DNA of 64,000 bases from Nocardia flavorosea (lineage in GTDB: Bacteria; Actinomycetota; Actinomycetes; Mycobacteriales; Mycobacteriaceae). The stretch is from the NCBI RefSeq assembly GCF_015477805.1, contig NZ_JADLQL010000008.1, forward strand, positions 1-64,000, read 5' to 3'. Position numbers and translations under genes: made by a program. The notes beneath the pieces are model-generated. The model did not search any database. It was not told the origin of the DNA and was given only the letters and a program-made list of their open reading frames with translations. Below, piece by piece: positions 26,004-34,072 of the stretch (within the stretch, counting starts at the first letter, position 1; every line of letters begins with the position of its first letter).

Positions 26004-26936
26004 ATGACGCTCGACCTCCCGCCCGATGTGGTGGACACTATCCGCACCATTTTCGAGGAACGGGGCGAACGCTGGCTCGCCGCTCTGCCCGCCGTGGTGG
26101 CCCGGCAGTGCCGGGAATGGGAACTCGAGGTGATCGGGCGGCCGTTCGGCGGCGGTACGCATTCCTTCGTGGCGCCGGTGCGGCGCAGTGACGGTTCGGT
26201 GGCAGTACTCAAAATCGCGGTACCGGATGAGGAGAACGCCGGTGAGGCCACCGGGATGTTCTGCTATCAGGGCGACGGCGCGGCTCGCCTCTACGATTAC
26301 GACCCCGGCAGCGGCGCCCTACTGCTCGAATGGGCCCGGCCCGGAACACCGCTGATCGCGCAGCCGCGGATACCGCTGGAGGGCAGGGCGGAGAACGCGG
26401 ACAAGATCCAGACCGCCTGTGCGCTGTACCAGCGGCTGCGTCGTCCGCCCACCGGTGTTCCGGCCGGATATCCGGCACTTCCACTGGTGGCCGATATCGT
26501 TTCGCATTGGGAGCAGGAGCTTTTCACGCCCGACATGGTCCACTACCTCCCGGCCGCGGTCACCGCCCGCGCCCGTGACCTGCGAACGTGGCTGTCCGTA
26601 CCGGACGGGCCCCTGCTGATCGTCAACCGCGATACCCATCTCGGCAATATCGTGGCCGCCGAACGAGAGCCGTGGCTGCTGATCGATCCGAAGGCATTCC
26701 TGGGCGAGGCGGCCTTCGATGCCGGATTCCTCATCATGAAACAGGTCGAAACGGCCCCCGATCCCGTTCTCGCCCGCCGCGCTGTCGCGGCCACCGCCGA
26801 CGGGCTCGACGTGGATCGGGAACGAGCCCGCGCCTGGGCGTATCTGCGCGCCATGGAAGAGATCGCCTGGTCGCTCGAGGACGAGCGCCCGGATGATGCC
26901 GCCCGATACCACCAGGTGGTCGCAGCACTGTCGTGA
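26004..26936 (+). CDS. Aminoglycoside 6-phosphotransferase-like kinase
   Basis: A 310-residue APH(6)/hydroxyurea-kinase-type protein (PF04655). Lys70 in VAVLKIA is the nucleotide lysine. The catalytic loop reads NRDTHLGN (208-215) instead of the usual HGDLHxxN, keeping the catalytic Asp and Asn but replacing His-Gly. LLIDPKAFLGE is the metal-binding Asp region. The family includes streptomycin kinases, but most environmental members have unknown substrates, so a resistance role should not be assumed. Confidence 0.75.
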   Translation: MTLDLPPDVVDTIRTIFEERGERWLAALPAVVARQCREWELEVIGRPFGGGTHSFVAPVRRSDGSVAVLKIAVPDEENAGEATGMFCYQGDGAARLYDYDPGSGALLLEWARPGTPLIAQPRIPLEGRAENADKIQTACALYQRLRRPPTGVPAGYPALPLVADIVSHWEQELFTPDMVHYLPAAVTARARDLRTWLSVPDGPLLIVNRDTHLGNIVAAEREPWLLIDPKAFLGEAAFDAGFLIMKQVETAPDPVLARRAVAATADGLDVDRERARAWAYLRAMEEIAWSLEDERPDDAARYHQVVAALS

Positions 26937-27041
26937 ACCCGCCACGACGAGCGGGGAACGTCCCCGCCCAGTAGGGTGATTGCGCTGATCGCATCGGCGG
27001 GTAGTGGACGGCAGCCGATCCTGATCGAGGGGAGGCCACTC

Positions 27042-27977
27042 GTGCGCTGGAGCAGCGTGCCGGCTTGCGGTCCGGAATCGTTCGCCGGGCTGGCCGACGG
27101 TTTCGTACCCATGGCCCACCAATTCGGGGACGAACCCGAATGGCGGGCCGGGCTCACCACCCAGGAATCGGCGACCTATACGCTGCTGCGCTGGGATCAG
27201 CGCGGCCGGCGCCGCTGCCACCGGACCGCCGCCCATATCCGGGCCGAACCCGGCGACGATTTCTACTGGGTGGTGATCCCCGACCGCGGCCCGTTCGGGA
27301 TCCGTTTCCGCGATGACATCACCCGTGTCACGCCGGGCCACGCGACGGTGACCGGTCTCGAACTCCCCTGCCATCTCGACATTCCCGATTCCGCCGCCTA
27401 CGCGCTACAGGTTCCCCGCACCGAATTCGACCACAACCTGCGCCCGCGCACCCATATGAACCTCGCCCTCGACCTGACCCGCGGGCTGGGCCGGGTCGCC
27501 GACACCATGATCCGCAGCACCCACGCCGAGCAGTCGCGGCTGTCGGCACACGAATTCACCGCGGTCTGCGACCGGATCACCGAGCTGCTGTGCCTGCTGG
27601 CCGCCGGGGACACCGGACCGCAGCACACCCACCGCGCCGAGATCGCCGCGAGCATACGGCGATACCTGCGTGCGAATATCGGCCGCGGCGATGTGCGTCT
27701 ACCGGCCGTGGCGCACGCGCTCGGCTGGTCGGAACGTCAGGTGCGGACGGTGCTGCGCGAATCCGGTACCACCTTCCGCGATCTGCGCCGGGAGGAAGCG
27801 CTGCGGGTCGCGCGGGAAGCCTTGGCGGACCCGCACACCACCATGAGCATCGCCGAACTCGCGACCCGCTGCGGTTTCACGCCCGCCTGGTTCTCCGCCG
27901 CGTTCAAGGAACGCTTCGGCCGGACGCCCCGCGAGTTCCGGCAGCGCTGCCGCGGCGAGGCCATCCAACAGGCGTGA
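27042..27977 (+). CDS. AraC family regulator
   Basis: A 311-residue protein. I chose GTG 27042 because GGGGAGG lies 6 bases upstream; a GTG at 26976 is also in frame. The N-terminal 200 residues resemble the AraC-binding-like domain (FGDEPEWRAGLTTQ, HLDIPDSAAYALQVPR). The C-terminal 100 residues contain two helix-turn-helix motifs: LPAVAHALGWSERQVRTVLRESG and MSIAELATRCGFTPAWFSAAFKERFGRTPREF. It ends 10 bases before the convergent P450 gene. Targets are unknown. Confidence 0.85.
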   Translation: MRWSSVPACGPESFAGLADGFVPMAHQFGDEPEWRAGLTTQESATYTLLRWDQRGRRRCHRTAAHIRAEPGDDFYWVVIPDRGPFGIRFRDDITRVTPGHATVTGLELPCHLDIPDSAAYALQVPRTEFDHNLRPRTHMNLALDLTRGLGRVADTMIRSTHAEQSRLSAHEFTAVCDRITELLCLLAAGDTGPQHTHRAEIAASIRRYLRANIGRGDVRLPAVAHALGWSERQVRTVLRESGTTFRDLRREEALRVAREALADPHTTMSIAELATRCGFTPAWFSAAFKERFGRTPREFRQRCRGEAIQQA

Positions 27978-27987
27978 ACCACCCGCC

Positions 27988-29187
27988 CTATGCCGCGGGC
28001 CCCGGCCGCACCGGCAGTGCGACCGGTCCGACGGTGCTGATCTGCACCGTGTACTCGATCTTTTTCGGGTCCACCGCCAAGGTCAGCTCGGGGTAGCGGG
28101 TGAACAAGGTGGCCAGCGCGATCCGGCTTTCCAGCCGGGCCAGCGGTGCGCCCAGGCAGAAATGCGGTCCGCGGCCGAAGGCGAGCTGGTCCTTGTGCTC
28201 GTGGTCGATATCGAATACTTCGGCGTCCGGGTAGCGCAGCGGGTCACGGCCGACGCCACCGTGCCACAACGTCGGGGTGCCCGCCGCGATCGGCACACCG
28301 GCGACAGTCACATCGGTGCGCGGATACCGCATGAGCGCGCCGACCACCGAGGACCGGTACCGCAGCGCCTCCTCCACCACATCGGCCCAGCGGTTCTCCA
28401 CCTGCGCGCGAGCGAGCTGTTCGGGAAACTCCCGCAACGCCACGACCGCGTTACCGAGCAGATGCACCGTGGTCTCGTGCCCGGCCACGATCACCAGCCA
28501 CAGCATGCTGACGAGTTCTTCCTCGGTGAGCTCGTTCGCCGCATCGGCCGCCAGCAGCGCCGAGGTGAGATCGTCGCCCGGTTCGGCGCGTTTGCGCTGC
28601 AACAGCTCGGCGAAATACCCGCCCATCGCCGCCATGGCCGCCTGCGCTTCGTCACCGCTGCTGGTGGCCGAAACGATGGTCAGCGTCCAGTTCTTCAGTT
28701 GCGGTTGCTCATCGGCCGGCACCCCGAACAGTTCGCAGATCACCCGGACCGGCAGCGGGGTGGTGTAGTTCGCGATCAGGTCGATCTCCTCGCCGGCCGG
28801 GAAGTTGTCGACCAGTTCGTCGGCGATCCGCTGAATCCGCGGTTCCATGGCGGCGACCCGCGCCGGGGTGAACGCCTTGTTGATCGTCTGCCGCAGCCGG
28901 CGGTGCTCGGCGCCGTCCTGGTTGAGCATATGTTCGGCATCGGTGAGCGCCCGCAACGGCCAGTCGGCGGGAATGGAGCCGTCCCGCAGGGCCGGACAGT
29001 GCGCCGGGTGCTTACCGAAAACCTTGTCGTCGAGTACTTCGCTCACCGCACGATGACTCACCGCGATGAACGCGGGCACCCCACCGGGCAGTTCGATCGG
29101 CACGATCTCCCCCGCGCGCAGGATGCGCTCATGGGTTTCGAGAATGGACTCACCGGGTGTCGGAAGCTGAATCGGTGACTCGGACAT
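27988..29187 (-). CDS. Cytochrome P450 (CYP107-like)
   Basis: A 399-residue soluble bacterial P450. GGGAGG precedes the ATG at 29187. All signatures are normal: helix-I AGHETT, helix-K EEALR, and heme loop FGRGPHFCLG with Cys at about 344. The N-terminus is short, with no membrane anchor. It needs separate ferredoxin partners, and none is encoded nearby. The sequence style (FxVSHRAVSEVLDD, HCPALRDG) suggests the CYP107 group, which hydroxylates macrolide- or fatty-acid-like substrates. The substrate is unknown. Confidence 0.85.
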   Translation of the reverse strand: MSESPIQLPTPGESILETHERILRAGEIVPIELPGGVPAFIAVSHRAVSEVLDDKVFGKHPAHCPALRDGSIPADWPLRALTDAEHMLNQDGAEHRRLRQTINKAFTPARVAAMEPRIQRIADELVDNFPAGEEIDLIANYTTPLPVRVICELFGVPADEQPQLKNWTLTIVSATSSGDEAQAAMAAMGGYFAELLQRKRAEPGDDLTSALLAADAANELTEEELVSMLWLVIVAGHETTVHLLGNAVVALREFPEQLARAQVENRWADVVEEALRYRSSVVGALMRYPRTDVTVAGVPIAAGTPTLWHGGVGRDPLRYPDAEVFDIDHEHKDQLAFGRGPHFCLGAPLARLESRIALATLFTRYPELTLAVDPKKIEYTVQISTVGPVALPVRPGPAA

Positions 29188-29369
29188 GTTGCCTCCCTGG
29201 GCGTTTCGGTCTACCGCCGGCAAGTGTGCGTCGCCGGCCGAGCCCGCACAATCGCTGCCGGACTTTCTGCCGCCTACCGATATTTCCGCGCACCGAACCG
29301 TAAGTCCCACCGCGGGAGCGCCTTCGAGGTCCACCAGGGTCGCCACATCGCCGACTCGCCCCGCCACCG

Positions 29370-29640
29370 GGTCACCGGGCCGCCACGCCACCGGATCACC
29401 CAGTCTCCGAGCCACCAGGCCACCACGCCACTGGACGACCGGGCTGCCACAACGCCTTGCCACCGAGCCGCCGAGCCGCCGGGCCACCAGGCCACCCGGG
29501 CCGCCGGACTGCCAGGCCACCTTGCCACCGAGCCGTCAGGTTGCCGAGCCACCGAGCCGTCAGGCTGCCGGGCCACCGGACTGCCACAACGCCTTGCCAC
29601 CGAGCCGCCGGGCTGCCGGGCCACCAGGCTACGGGGCGGG
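29370..29640. repeat. Degenerate GC-rich minisatellite
   Basis: About 270 bases built from imperfect 8-11 base units of the type GCCACCGAG/GCCGCCGGG/CTGCCGGGC. One 30-base segment is exactly duplicated (29444-29473 and 29581-29610). It fills the gap between the P450 start and the GntR end. All six frames are open for long distances, but only as low-complexity sequence. The gap 29188-29691 holds no other gene. Confidence 0.8.
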
Positions 29641-29691
29641 CAGCAGATCACCGGCCCCGGCGGGCAATACGTGACCGTTGCGCATTCTGGC

Positions 29692-30450
29692 TCATTCGGC
29701 CTGTTTCCGGACCCGCATATCGGGTGCGATGCCCGACTTCTCGGGACGGGCGTTGTCGATGGTGAAGGTGACGCGATCCGGCCGGTAGCGGTCGTCACCG
29801 TATTCGACCGCTTCGCCGGCCACGGTCGATGTCCGACGCCGTTCCCGCAGCAGTGGCGCTCCCGGGTCGATACCCAGCAGCGTCGCGTCGTGCGGGTCGG
29901 CAGCCAGGGCGTCGATGGTGTGCCGCGCCGAATGCAGGTCGACGCCCTGCTCGGCCAGGTGGGCGTAGATCGACGAGGTGTCGGGGTCGAAGCCGAAAAG
30001 CAGCCGGCCCACCGGTTCCACGAAGGTGGCCCGTTCCAGCATGACGGGTTCGCCGTCGAGCGACCGCACTCGCAGGACCTCGACGACCGGCGTTCCTTCC
30101 GCGATTTCCAGCGCGGCGGCCGCGGTGGCACCGGCCCCGCGCCGCGCGATCTCGATCGTGCGCTGCCCCGGCGTTCTGCCGATCCGCTCGGCCCAGGCCG
30201 TGAATGAGAGCAGGCTTTCGAACGGCTGCCCGAGCGTGGTATCGCGCACCACGGGTGGCCGGCCCTGCCCGCCGGCGATGAGCCCTTCGTGCCGGAGGGT
30301 CGTCAGCGCGGTACGCACGGTCCCCCGGGACGCACCGAACTCCGAACACAACCGTTCCTCCGACGGCAACGACGCCCCGGGTGGGAGCGCACCGCGGTGT
30401 ATCCGGTCCCGGAGTTCGGCGCTGACCCTGGCATGCAGCGGTACAGCCAC
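29692..30450 (-). CDS. GntR/HutC family regulator with UTRA domain
   Basis: A 252-residue protein. I chose GTG 30450 because GGAAGG lies 6 bases upstream; an in-frame GTG at 30468 has no such site. Residues 1-70 form the winged helix (LPSEERLCSEFGASRGTVRTALTTLRHEGLI). The rest is a UTRA ligand domain (RRGAGATAAAALEIAEGTPVVEVLRVRS ... YGDDRYRPDR). It is divergent from the FAD oxidase, and two related CTT-N8-AAG inverted repeats lie between them, so it probably represses both genes. Confidence 0.85.
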   Translation of the reverse strand: MAVPLHARVSAELRDRIHRGALPPGASLPSEERLCSEFGASRGTVRTALTTLRHEGLIAGGQGRPPVVRDTTLGQPFESLLSFTAWAERIGRTPGQRTIEIARRGAGATAAAALEIAEGTPVVEVLRVRSLDGEPVMLERATFVEPVGRLLFGFDPDTSSIYAHLAEQGVDLHSARHTIDALAADPHDATLLGIDPGAPLLRERRRTSTVAGEAVEYGDDRYRPDRVTFTIDNARPEKSGIAPDMRVRKQAE

Positions 30451-30477
30451 ATCGTCCCTTCCGGTCACTGTTTCCTA

Positions 30478-30491
30478 CTTGACCGGACAAG
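30478..30491. promoter_or_regulatory. GntR operator candidate 1
   Basis: CTTGACCGGACAAG: inverted arms CTTGACC/GGACAAG match at 6 of 7 positions. It lies 28 bases upstream of the GntR start and shares the CTT-N8-AAG frame with the site at 30553-30570, suggesting autoregulation. Confidence 0.6.
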
Positions 30492-30552
30492 CATAATGCG
30501 GCATGCGGGACAAGATTGGAATCACCGCTCTGTCCTGGTGAAATTTCGGATT

Positions 30553-30570
30553 AACTTATATATACAAGTT
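30553..30570. promoter_or_regulatory. GntR operator candidate 2 over an AT-rich promoter
   Basis: AACTTATAT and ATACAAGTT form an 18-bp inverted repeat (8 of 9 matches) centred on TATATA, which can also serve as a -10 box. It lies 48 bases upstream of the FAD oxidase ATG. HutC-type GntR proteins bind such palindromes. Confidence 0.7.
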
Positions 30571-30617
30571 GTTCGGAGGGCTTGAGTAGCGATATCCGCC
30601 TTGCGAATATTCGTGGC

Positions 30618-31772
30618 ATGACAACTGCTCGACCGCCCGCATCCCCACCTCTGCCGACCCGACCGGTCGATTTGGCCGTCGTCGGCGCCGGCATCGTCGG
30701 TCTCGCCCATGCCGTCGACGCGGTCGAGCGCGGGCTGCGGGTCGCGGTCGTCGAACGCGACGCCCGCGCGGTCGGGGCATCGATCCGTAACTTCGGCCAC
30801 CTCTGCGCCACCCCGCAGACCGGGACCGTCCTCGAGTACGCCATGGCGGCCCGCGAGAAATGGCTGCGGCTCTCGGAGAAGGCCGGTTTCGATATCGTCC
30901 GCGCAGGCACCCTGGTCGTCGCCCGCAGCACCGCCGAAATGGGCGTCCTCGAGGAATTCGCCGCCGAACGCGGCCGCGAACAGGTGCGCCTGCTCGACCG
31001 CGCCGGTGTGGCGAATACGTTCCCCGCCGCCCACAACAGCAACGAAATCGTCGGCGGCGCCCACCTACCGCTGGACCTGCGGGTCGACCCCCGCGCCGCG
31101 ATCCCCGCGCTCGCGGACTGGCTCACCGCGAACGGTGTCGATTTCCGCTGGCACACCCATGCCGGTGCGATCTCCCCCGGCATCGTCCACACCGCCCGCG
31201 GCGACCTGCCCGCGACGGCGATCGTGCACGCCTCGGGCCACGACGTCGATCGCCTGTTCCCCGTCCTCGCCGAAGAAAACGAGGTCCGCCGCTGCAAACT
31301 GCACATGCTGGAAGTCGACCCACCCGGCGATATCCGGATCGACCCCGCCGTCCTCACCGGCTACTCGATGCTCCGCTACGGCGGCCTCGCCGCCACCGGG
31401 CCGGCTACCGAGGTCCGCCGCGAAATCACCGAACGCGCCCCCGAAACCCTGGACGTGGTGATGAACCTGATGTTCACCCAGCGCCCCGACGGCGCCATCG
31501 TCCTCGGTGACACCCACCACTACAACCGCACCCACTTCCCCTTCGACGAGGAATCGGTCACCGACCTCGTTCTCCGCGAAGGCGCCCGCCTCTTCGGCGT
31601 GGACCGGCTCACCGTCCGCCGCCGCTGGCGCGGAATCTACGCCGACTCCCCGAAAACCGACTTCCTCGTCGCCACCCCCGCCCCCGGCGTCCGCGTCGTC
31701 TCCGTAACCTCCGGTATCGGCATGACAACCGCCCTCGGCCTCGCCCCCACCGTCCTCGACGACCTGCTCTGA
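30618..31772 (+). CDS. FAD-dependent amine oxidase, TIGR03364-like
   Basis: A 384-residue DAO-type flavoprotein. VVGAGIVGLAHAVDAVERGLRV is the FAD-binding fold, followed by ERDARAVGASIRNFGHL, a signature of the TIGR03364 group. The C-terminal part has RWRGIYADSPKTDFLVATPAPGVRVVSVTSGIGMTTALGLAP. Members are often found with aminophosphonate catabolic genes and are thought to oxidise aminoethylphosphonate derivatives. No phosphonatase or phosphonate transporter lies next to it here, so the substrate is only a suggestion. Control is probably by the divergent GntR. Confidence 0.75.
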   Translation: MTTARPPASPPLPTRPVDLAVVGAGIVGLAHAVDAVERGLRVAVVERDARAVGASIRNFGHLCATPQTGTVLEYAMAAREKWLRLSEKAGFDIVRAGTLVVARSTAEMGVLEEFAAERGREQVRLLDRAGVANTFPAAHNSNEIVGGAHLPLDLRVDPRAAIPALADWLTANGVDFRWHTHAGAISPGIVHTARGDLPATAIVHASGHDVDRLFPVLAEENEVRRCKLHMLEVDPPGDIRIDPAVLTGYSMLRYGGLAATGPATEVRREITERAPETLDVVMNLMFTQRPDGAIVLGDTHHYNRTHFPFDEESVTDLVLREGARLFGVDRLTVRRRWRGIYADSPKTDFLVATPAPGVRVVSVTSGIGMTTALGLAPTVLDDLL

Positions 31773-31904
31773 TCCTCGGGCCCCGGAAGAACGAACCGGC
31801 AACTTCTGGCACGGCGGGCGGACTGTTCCGCTGGATTGAATTCCTGTGGTACACACCACACGGCACTACCTAACCTCGGGATATCCGAGGAAGGGATCCG
31901 GAAA

Positions 31905-32120
31905 TTGCAGTCGCTCGCCTGCCACACCTGTGCTGCTCGCGTATCCGTTGCGAAATACAGCCCCGCTCATACGAGCATCCAATGGACTACTGACGCACGC
32001 CGGACCTGTCGCGAGATCGCCGCTGCGGCGGCCCGCGGTGGTGACGGTTATCTGCTGCGGTGCGCGGCACTGGACCACACGGCACCAACTCGATTCTCGA
32101 CGACGCCGATATCGCAAGTG
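31905..32120 (+). pseudogene. Truncated small Cys-rich protein gene at island edge
   Basis: From a TTG with GAGGAAGG upstream, about 70 codons read as a small protein with ACHTCAARVSVAKYSPAHTSIQW and a further CAAL. This resembles short Cys-rich proteins that accompany ferredoxin/steroid genes in actinomycetes. The expected stop near residue 75-90 is missing. The frame instead runs on to 32567 antisense to the SLATT gene, with no family likeness. The gene therefore seems to have lost its true 3' end where the conflict island begins. Confidence 0.45.
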
Positions 32121-32147
32121 CGCGGGCGGCGCCGGATCATGCCGGCG

Positions 32148-33020
32148 CTATTCGACGTGCGAAGCTCGCCACAGCGCATGCTCGCGGTTGATCACTTCCT
32201 CCGCGCCGGACACCGCCGCTCCCCAGTCCGTTTCGCCGGAATTGCGGATGGTTTCGGCGATCAGCGCCAACTCGTTCGACGTGGTGGCATAGGCCGCGGA
32301 GACCCGATCATCCTGCCGAGCAGAAGTCCATGCGGCGATACCGGCGATGGACGCGGCAACCACACCGGCCAAATCGAAATCGATGGCATTGAACGCCTTG
32401 GCCAGCGCAGCGGCGATACCGGCGATTTCGAGCACCAGGGCAACGGCCCGGAGGCGGCGCCCGCGACGCCGGTGTTGTTTCGATTTCGCGGCATACCACC
32501 GTTGCTGGTCTTGGATGCGGTGCTCCAGATACGCCTGCCTGCGCTCGACGAACGTGCATCCACGTAGTTCACGCATACGGTCGGTGATGGTGGCGACCGT
32601 GGTGGGTTCGAGTTGTACCTCCGGAAAGCTGTGCTGCAACTGCCAAGTCCGGTCGATCAGCTGAGAATCGGCCAGCGGCTCTGTCAATGCGTGGTCGAAC
32701 GGGGCACCACCGACCGCGTATTTCCAGGCCAGGGTTTTCGCCGATTCGGCCAGCGCGCGGCCTTCGTGCCAGGTCCGGTTGGGGCGTGAGCTGAGCAGCC
32801 CGATATCCAGGGTGAGGATGCAGACGAAGGCCAGCGCTGTTCCGAGCGCAGCGAGATCGGTGGCGTGTGTACCGACCCGCAGGCTGAGTGCGGCGCATAC
32901 GGCAGCCACGACGGCGAGTACCAGCCGAAGACCGTAGTTGCGCAGGTAAGTGCGCTGTCCCCCTACTGCCGCTTCGTCGGCGGCTTGGAACAGACCGGGC
33001 AGGTCTTCATTCCGGAGCAT
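32148..33020 (-). CDS. SLATT-family membrane effector (DUF4231-like)
   Basis: A 290-residue protein with two transmembrane pairs: residues about 32-52 and 58-78, then 198-212 and 220-238, separated by a charged cytoplasmic part with helices (RMRELRGCTFVERRQAYLEHRIQDQQRWYAAKS). This double layout fits SLATT_3/SLATT_1 proteins, the SMODS- and SLOG-associated two-TM effectors predicted to form pores when a nucleotide sensor is triggered. A SLOG gene lies 103 bases upstream on the same strand, the classical partner. It probably acts in the inner membrane in anti-phage or stress suicide. Confidence 0.75.
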   Translation of the reverse strand: MLRNEDLPGLFQAADEAAVGGQRTYLRNYGLRLVLAVVAAVCAALSLRVGTHATDLAALGTALAFVCILTLDIGLLSSRPNRTWHEGRALAESAKTLAWKYAVGGAPFDHALTEPLADSQLIDRTWQLQHSFPEVQLEPTTVATITDRMRELRGCTFVERRQAYLEHRIQDQQRWYAAKSKQHRRRGRRLRAVALVLEIAGIAAALAKAFNAIDFDLAGVVAASIAGIAAWTSARQDDRVSAAYATTSNELALIAETIRNSGETDWGAAVSGAEEVINREHALWRASHVE

Positions 33021-33123
33021 CGCATCGACCGGATTCGACGGCGATCATGGTGTCACCGTAGCAGGAGTCACTTCCGCAGCCGACGATTTTCGGACGACCA
33101 ATTATGTTGCCATTGCGTCGGTT

Positions 33124-33600
33124 TCACGCCCGCCTGGCCCCTGCAGGCCACACGATCTCCACTGGTATTCCGCGATCCCGGGCAGATCTCACGGTCTCGG
33201 CTGTACTTCCCGGCCCACCACTGCCGCCATCCCACACGGCGAAGAGCCGCTCGATATCGCTCAGGACGGCTTTGTTCGCAGCCTGGTATGCCTCCGCCGC
33301 AGGTTCTTCATACGGCATCACTCGAACTTTCTCAGCGCGCGCGAGCAGCGCGTCGAAGACTTGGACCGCCGCGGCCGGGACACCGTGATCTCGGTATTTG
33401 CGAGCCGGTAGGACCACCTCGACCCGGCCACCGGCGGCCAGAACCGCAGCGGCGAATATCGTATCGGCGCCGGGCGCGAGGCAGCTGACCCCGACCAGGC
33501 CAGTTCGGTATCCCTGCAGCCGAGTGACGAGCTCTCGGCGGATCAGGTCGACCGTATCCGGCGTGAGGTGGATATGTCCGGTGACGCCGAGTCGCGCCAT
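33124..33600 (-). CDS. SLOG domain protein (nucleotide sensor)
   Basis: A 158-residue Rossmann-like protein. The N-terminal ARLGVTGHIHL strand-loop, SCLAPGADTIFAAAVLAAGGRVEVVLPARKY and C-terminal FAVWDGG/GPGSTAETVRSARDRGIPVEIVWP are typical of the SLOG (SMF/DprA-LOG) superfamily used as ligand sensors or nucleotide processors in conflict systems. It is upstream of the SLATT gene, so a ligand-triggered membrane effector is inferred. The ATG at 33600 comes two bases after the stop of a tiny upstream ORF. Confidence 0.7.
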   Translation of the reverse strand: MARLGVTGHIHLTPDTVDLIRRELVTRLQGYRTGLVGVSCLAPGADTIFAAAVLAAGGRVEVVLPARKYRDHGVPAAAVQVFDALLARAEKVRVMPYEEPAAEAYQAANKAVLSDIERLFAVWDGGSGGPGSTAETVRSARDRGIPVEIVWPAGARRA

Positions 33601-33602
33601 GA

Positions 33603-33716
33603 TCAGCTCGCGTCGGTCCGCGGCAGGACCCTCGCCGGGAGATGGTTCCGGATCTCCGCACCGTGCACGCTGTCCACAGCGACCAGTGGTTGCCGTATAT
33701 CCGTTCCGACGACCAT
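33603..33716 (-). CDS. Tiny ORF upstream of SLOG
   Basis: A 37-codon frame starting at ATG 33716 with GGAGGA 9 bases upstream and ending two bases before the SLOG ATG. The composition is protein-like (MVVGTDIRQPLVAVDSVHGA...) with good G/C third positions, unlike the other frames here. It could be a leader peptide coupling translation, or a small component of the SLATT-SLOG unit. I do not recognise it. Confidence 0.4.
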   Translation of the reverse strand: MVVGTDIRQPLVAVDSVHGAEIRNHLPARVLPRTDAS

Positions 33717-34072
33717 CGGCGACACTCCTCCAATCGACGCTGCGGTCGACCAGCCGGGCGAACTCGTCCCGGATCCGCACTACCTGCGAAGTGCCTGGGC
33801 GAGGCGGCATCCGAGTACCCGCCGCGGTGAGGTCAGGACCCGGTGGCCGACCATCGCGCTCAACACTACCCCCGTATATCGACCGTCGGTATCGCCCTCT
33901 TCCAGAGATGAATAGAGCCTCGTGCCGAGGAGCCCGAAGAACAAGTACGGCCTCAGTCGATCCAGTTGACAACGAACACCGGCGGCGCCCAAACTTGCAG
34001 AGGGCGTTGACCTCTGCCGGTCGCCGCTGCGCATAGGCCGGGCTGTATTCATACATACACCAGGGGAGGTCC
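33717..34072. other. Divergent gap between SLATT-SLOG and TIR operons
   Basis: About 356 bases with no secure gene. On the minus strand a frame ending at 33780 (LYSSLEEGDTDGRYTGVVLSAMVGHRVL) and an overlapping one (VVRIRDEFARLVDRSVDWRSVADG) look protein-like but are interrupted. They may be a frameshifted relic. The promoters of the two divergent operons must lie here. Confidence 0.4.

Noticed and set aside
26004..26936. Clinical-type streptomycin resistance gene
   Set aside because: The catalytic loop is altered and most members of this family are housekeeping or unknown kinases.
30618..31772. A full aminophosphonate degradation cluster
   Set aside because: Only the oxidase and GntR are present; no phosphonatase, aminotransferase or transporter adjoins them, so the pathway is not claimed.
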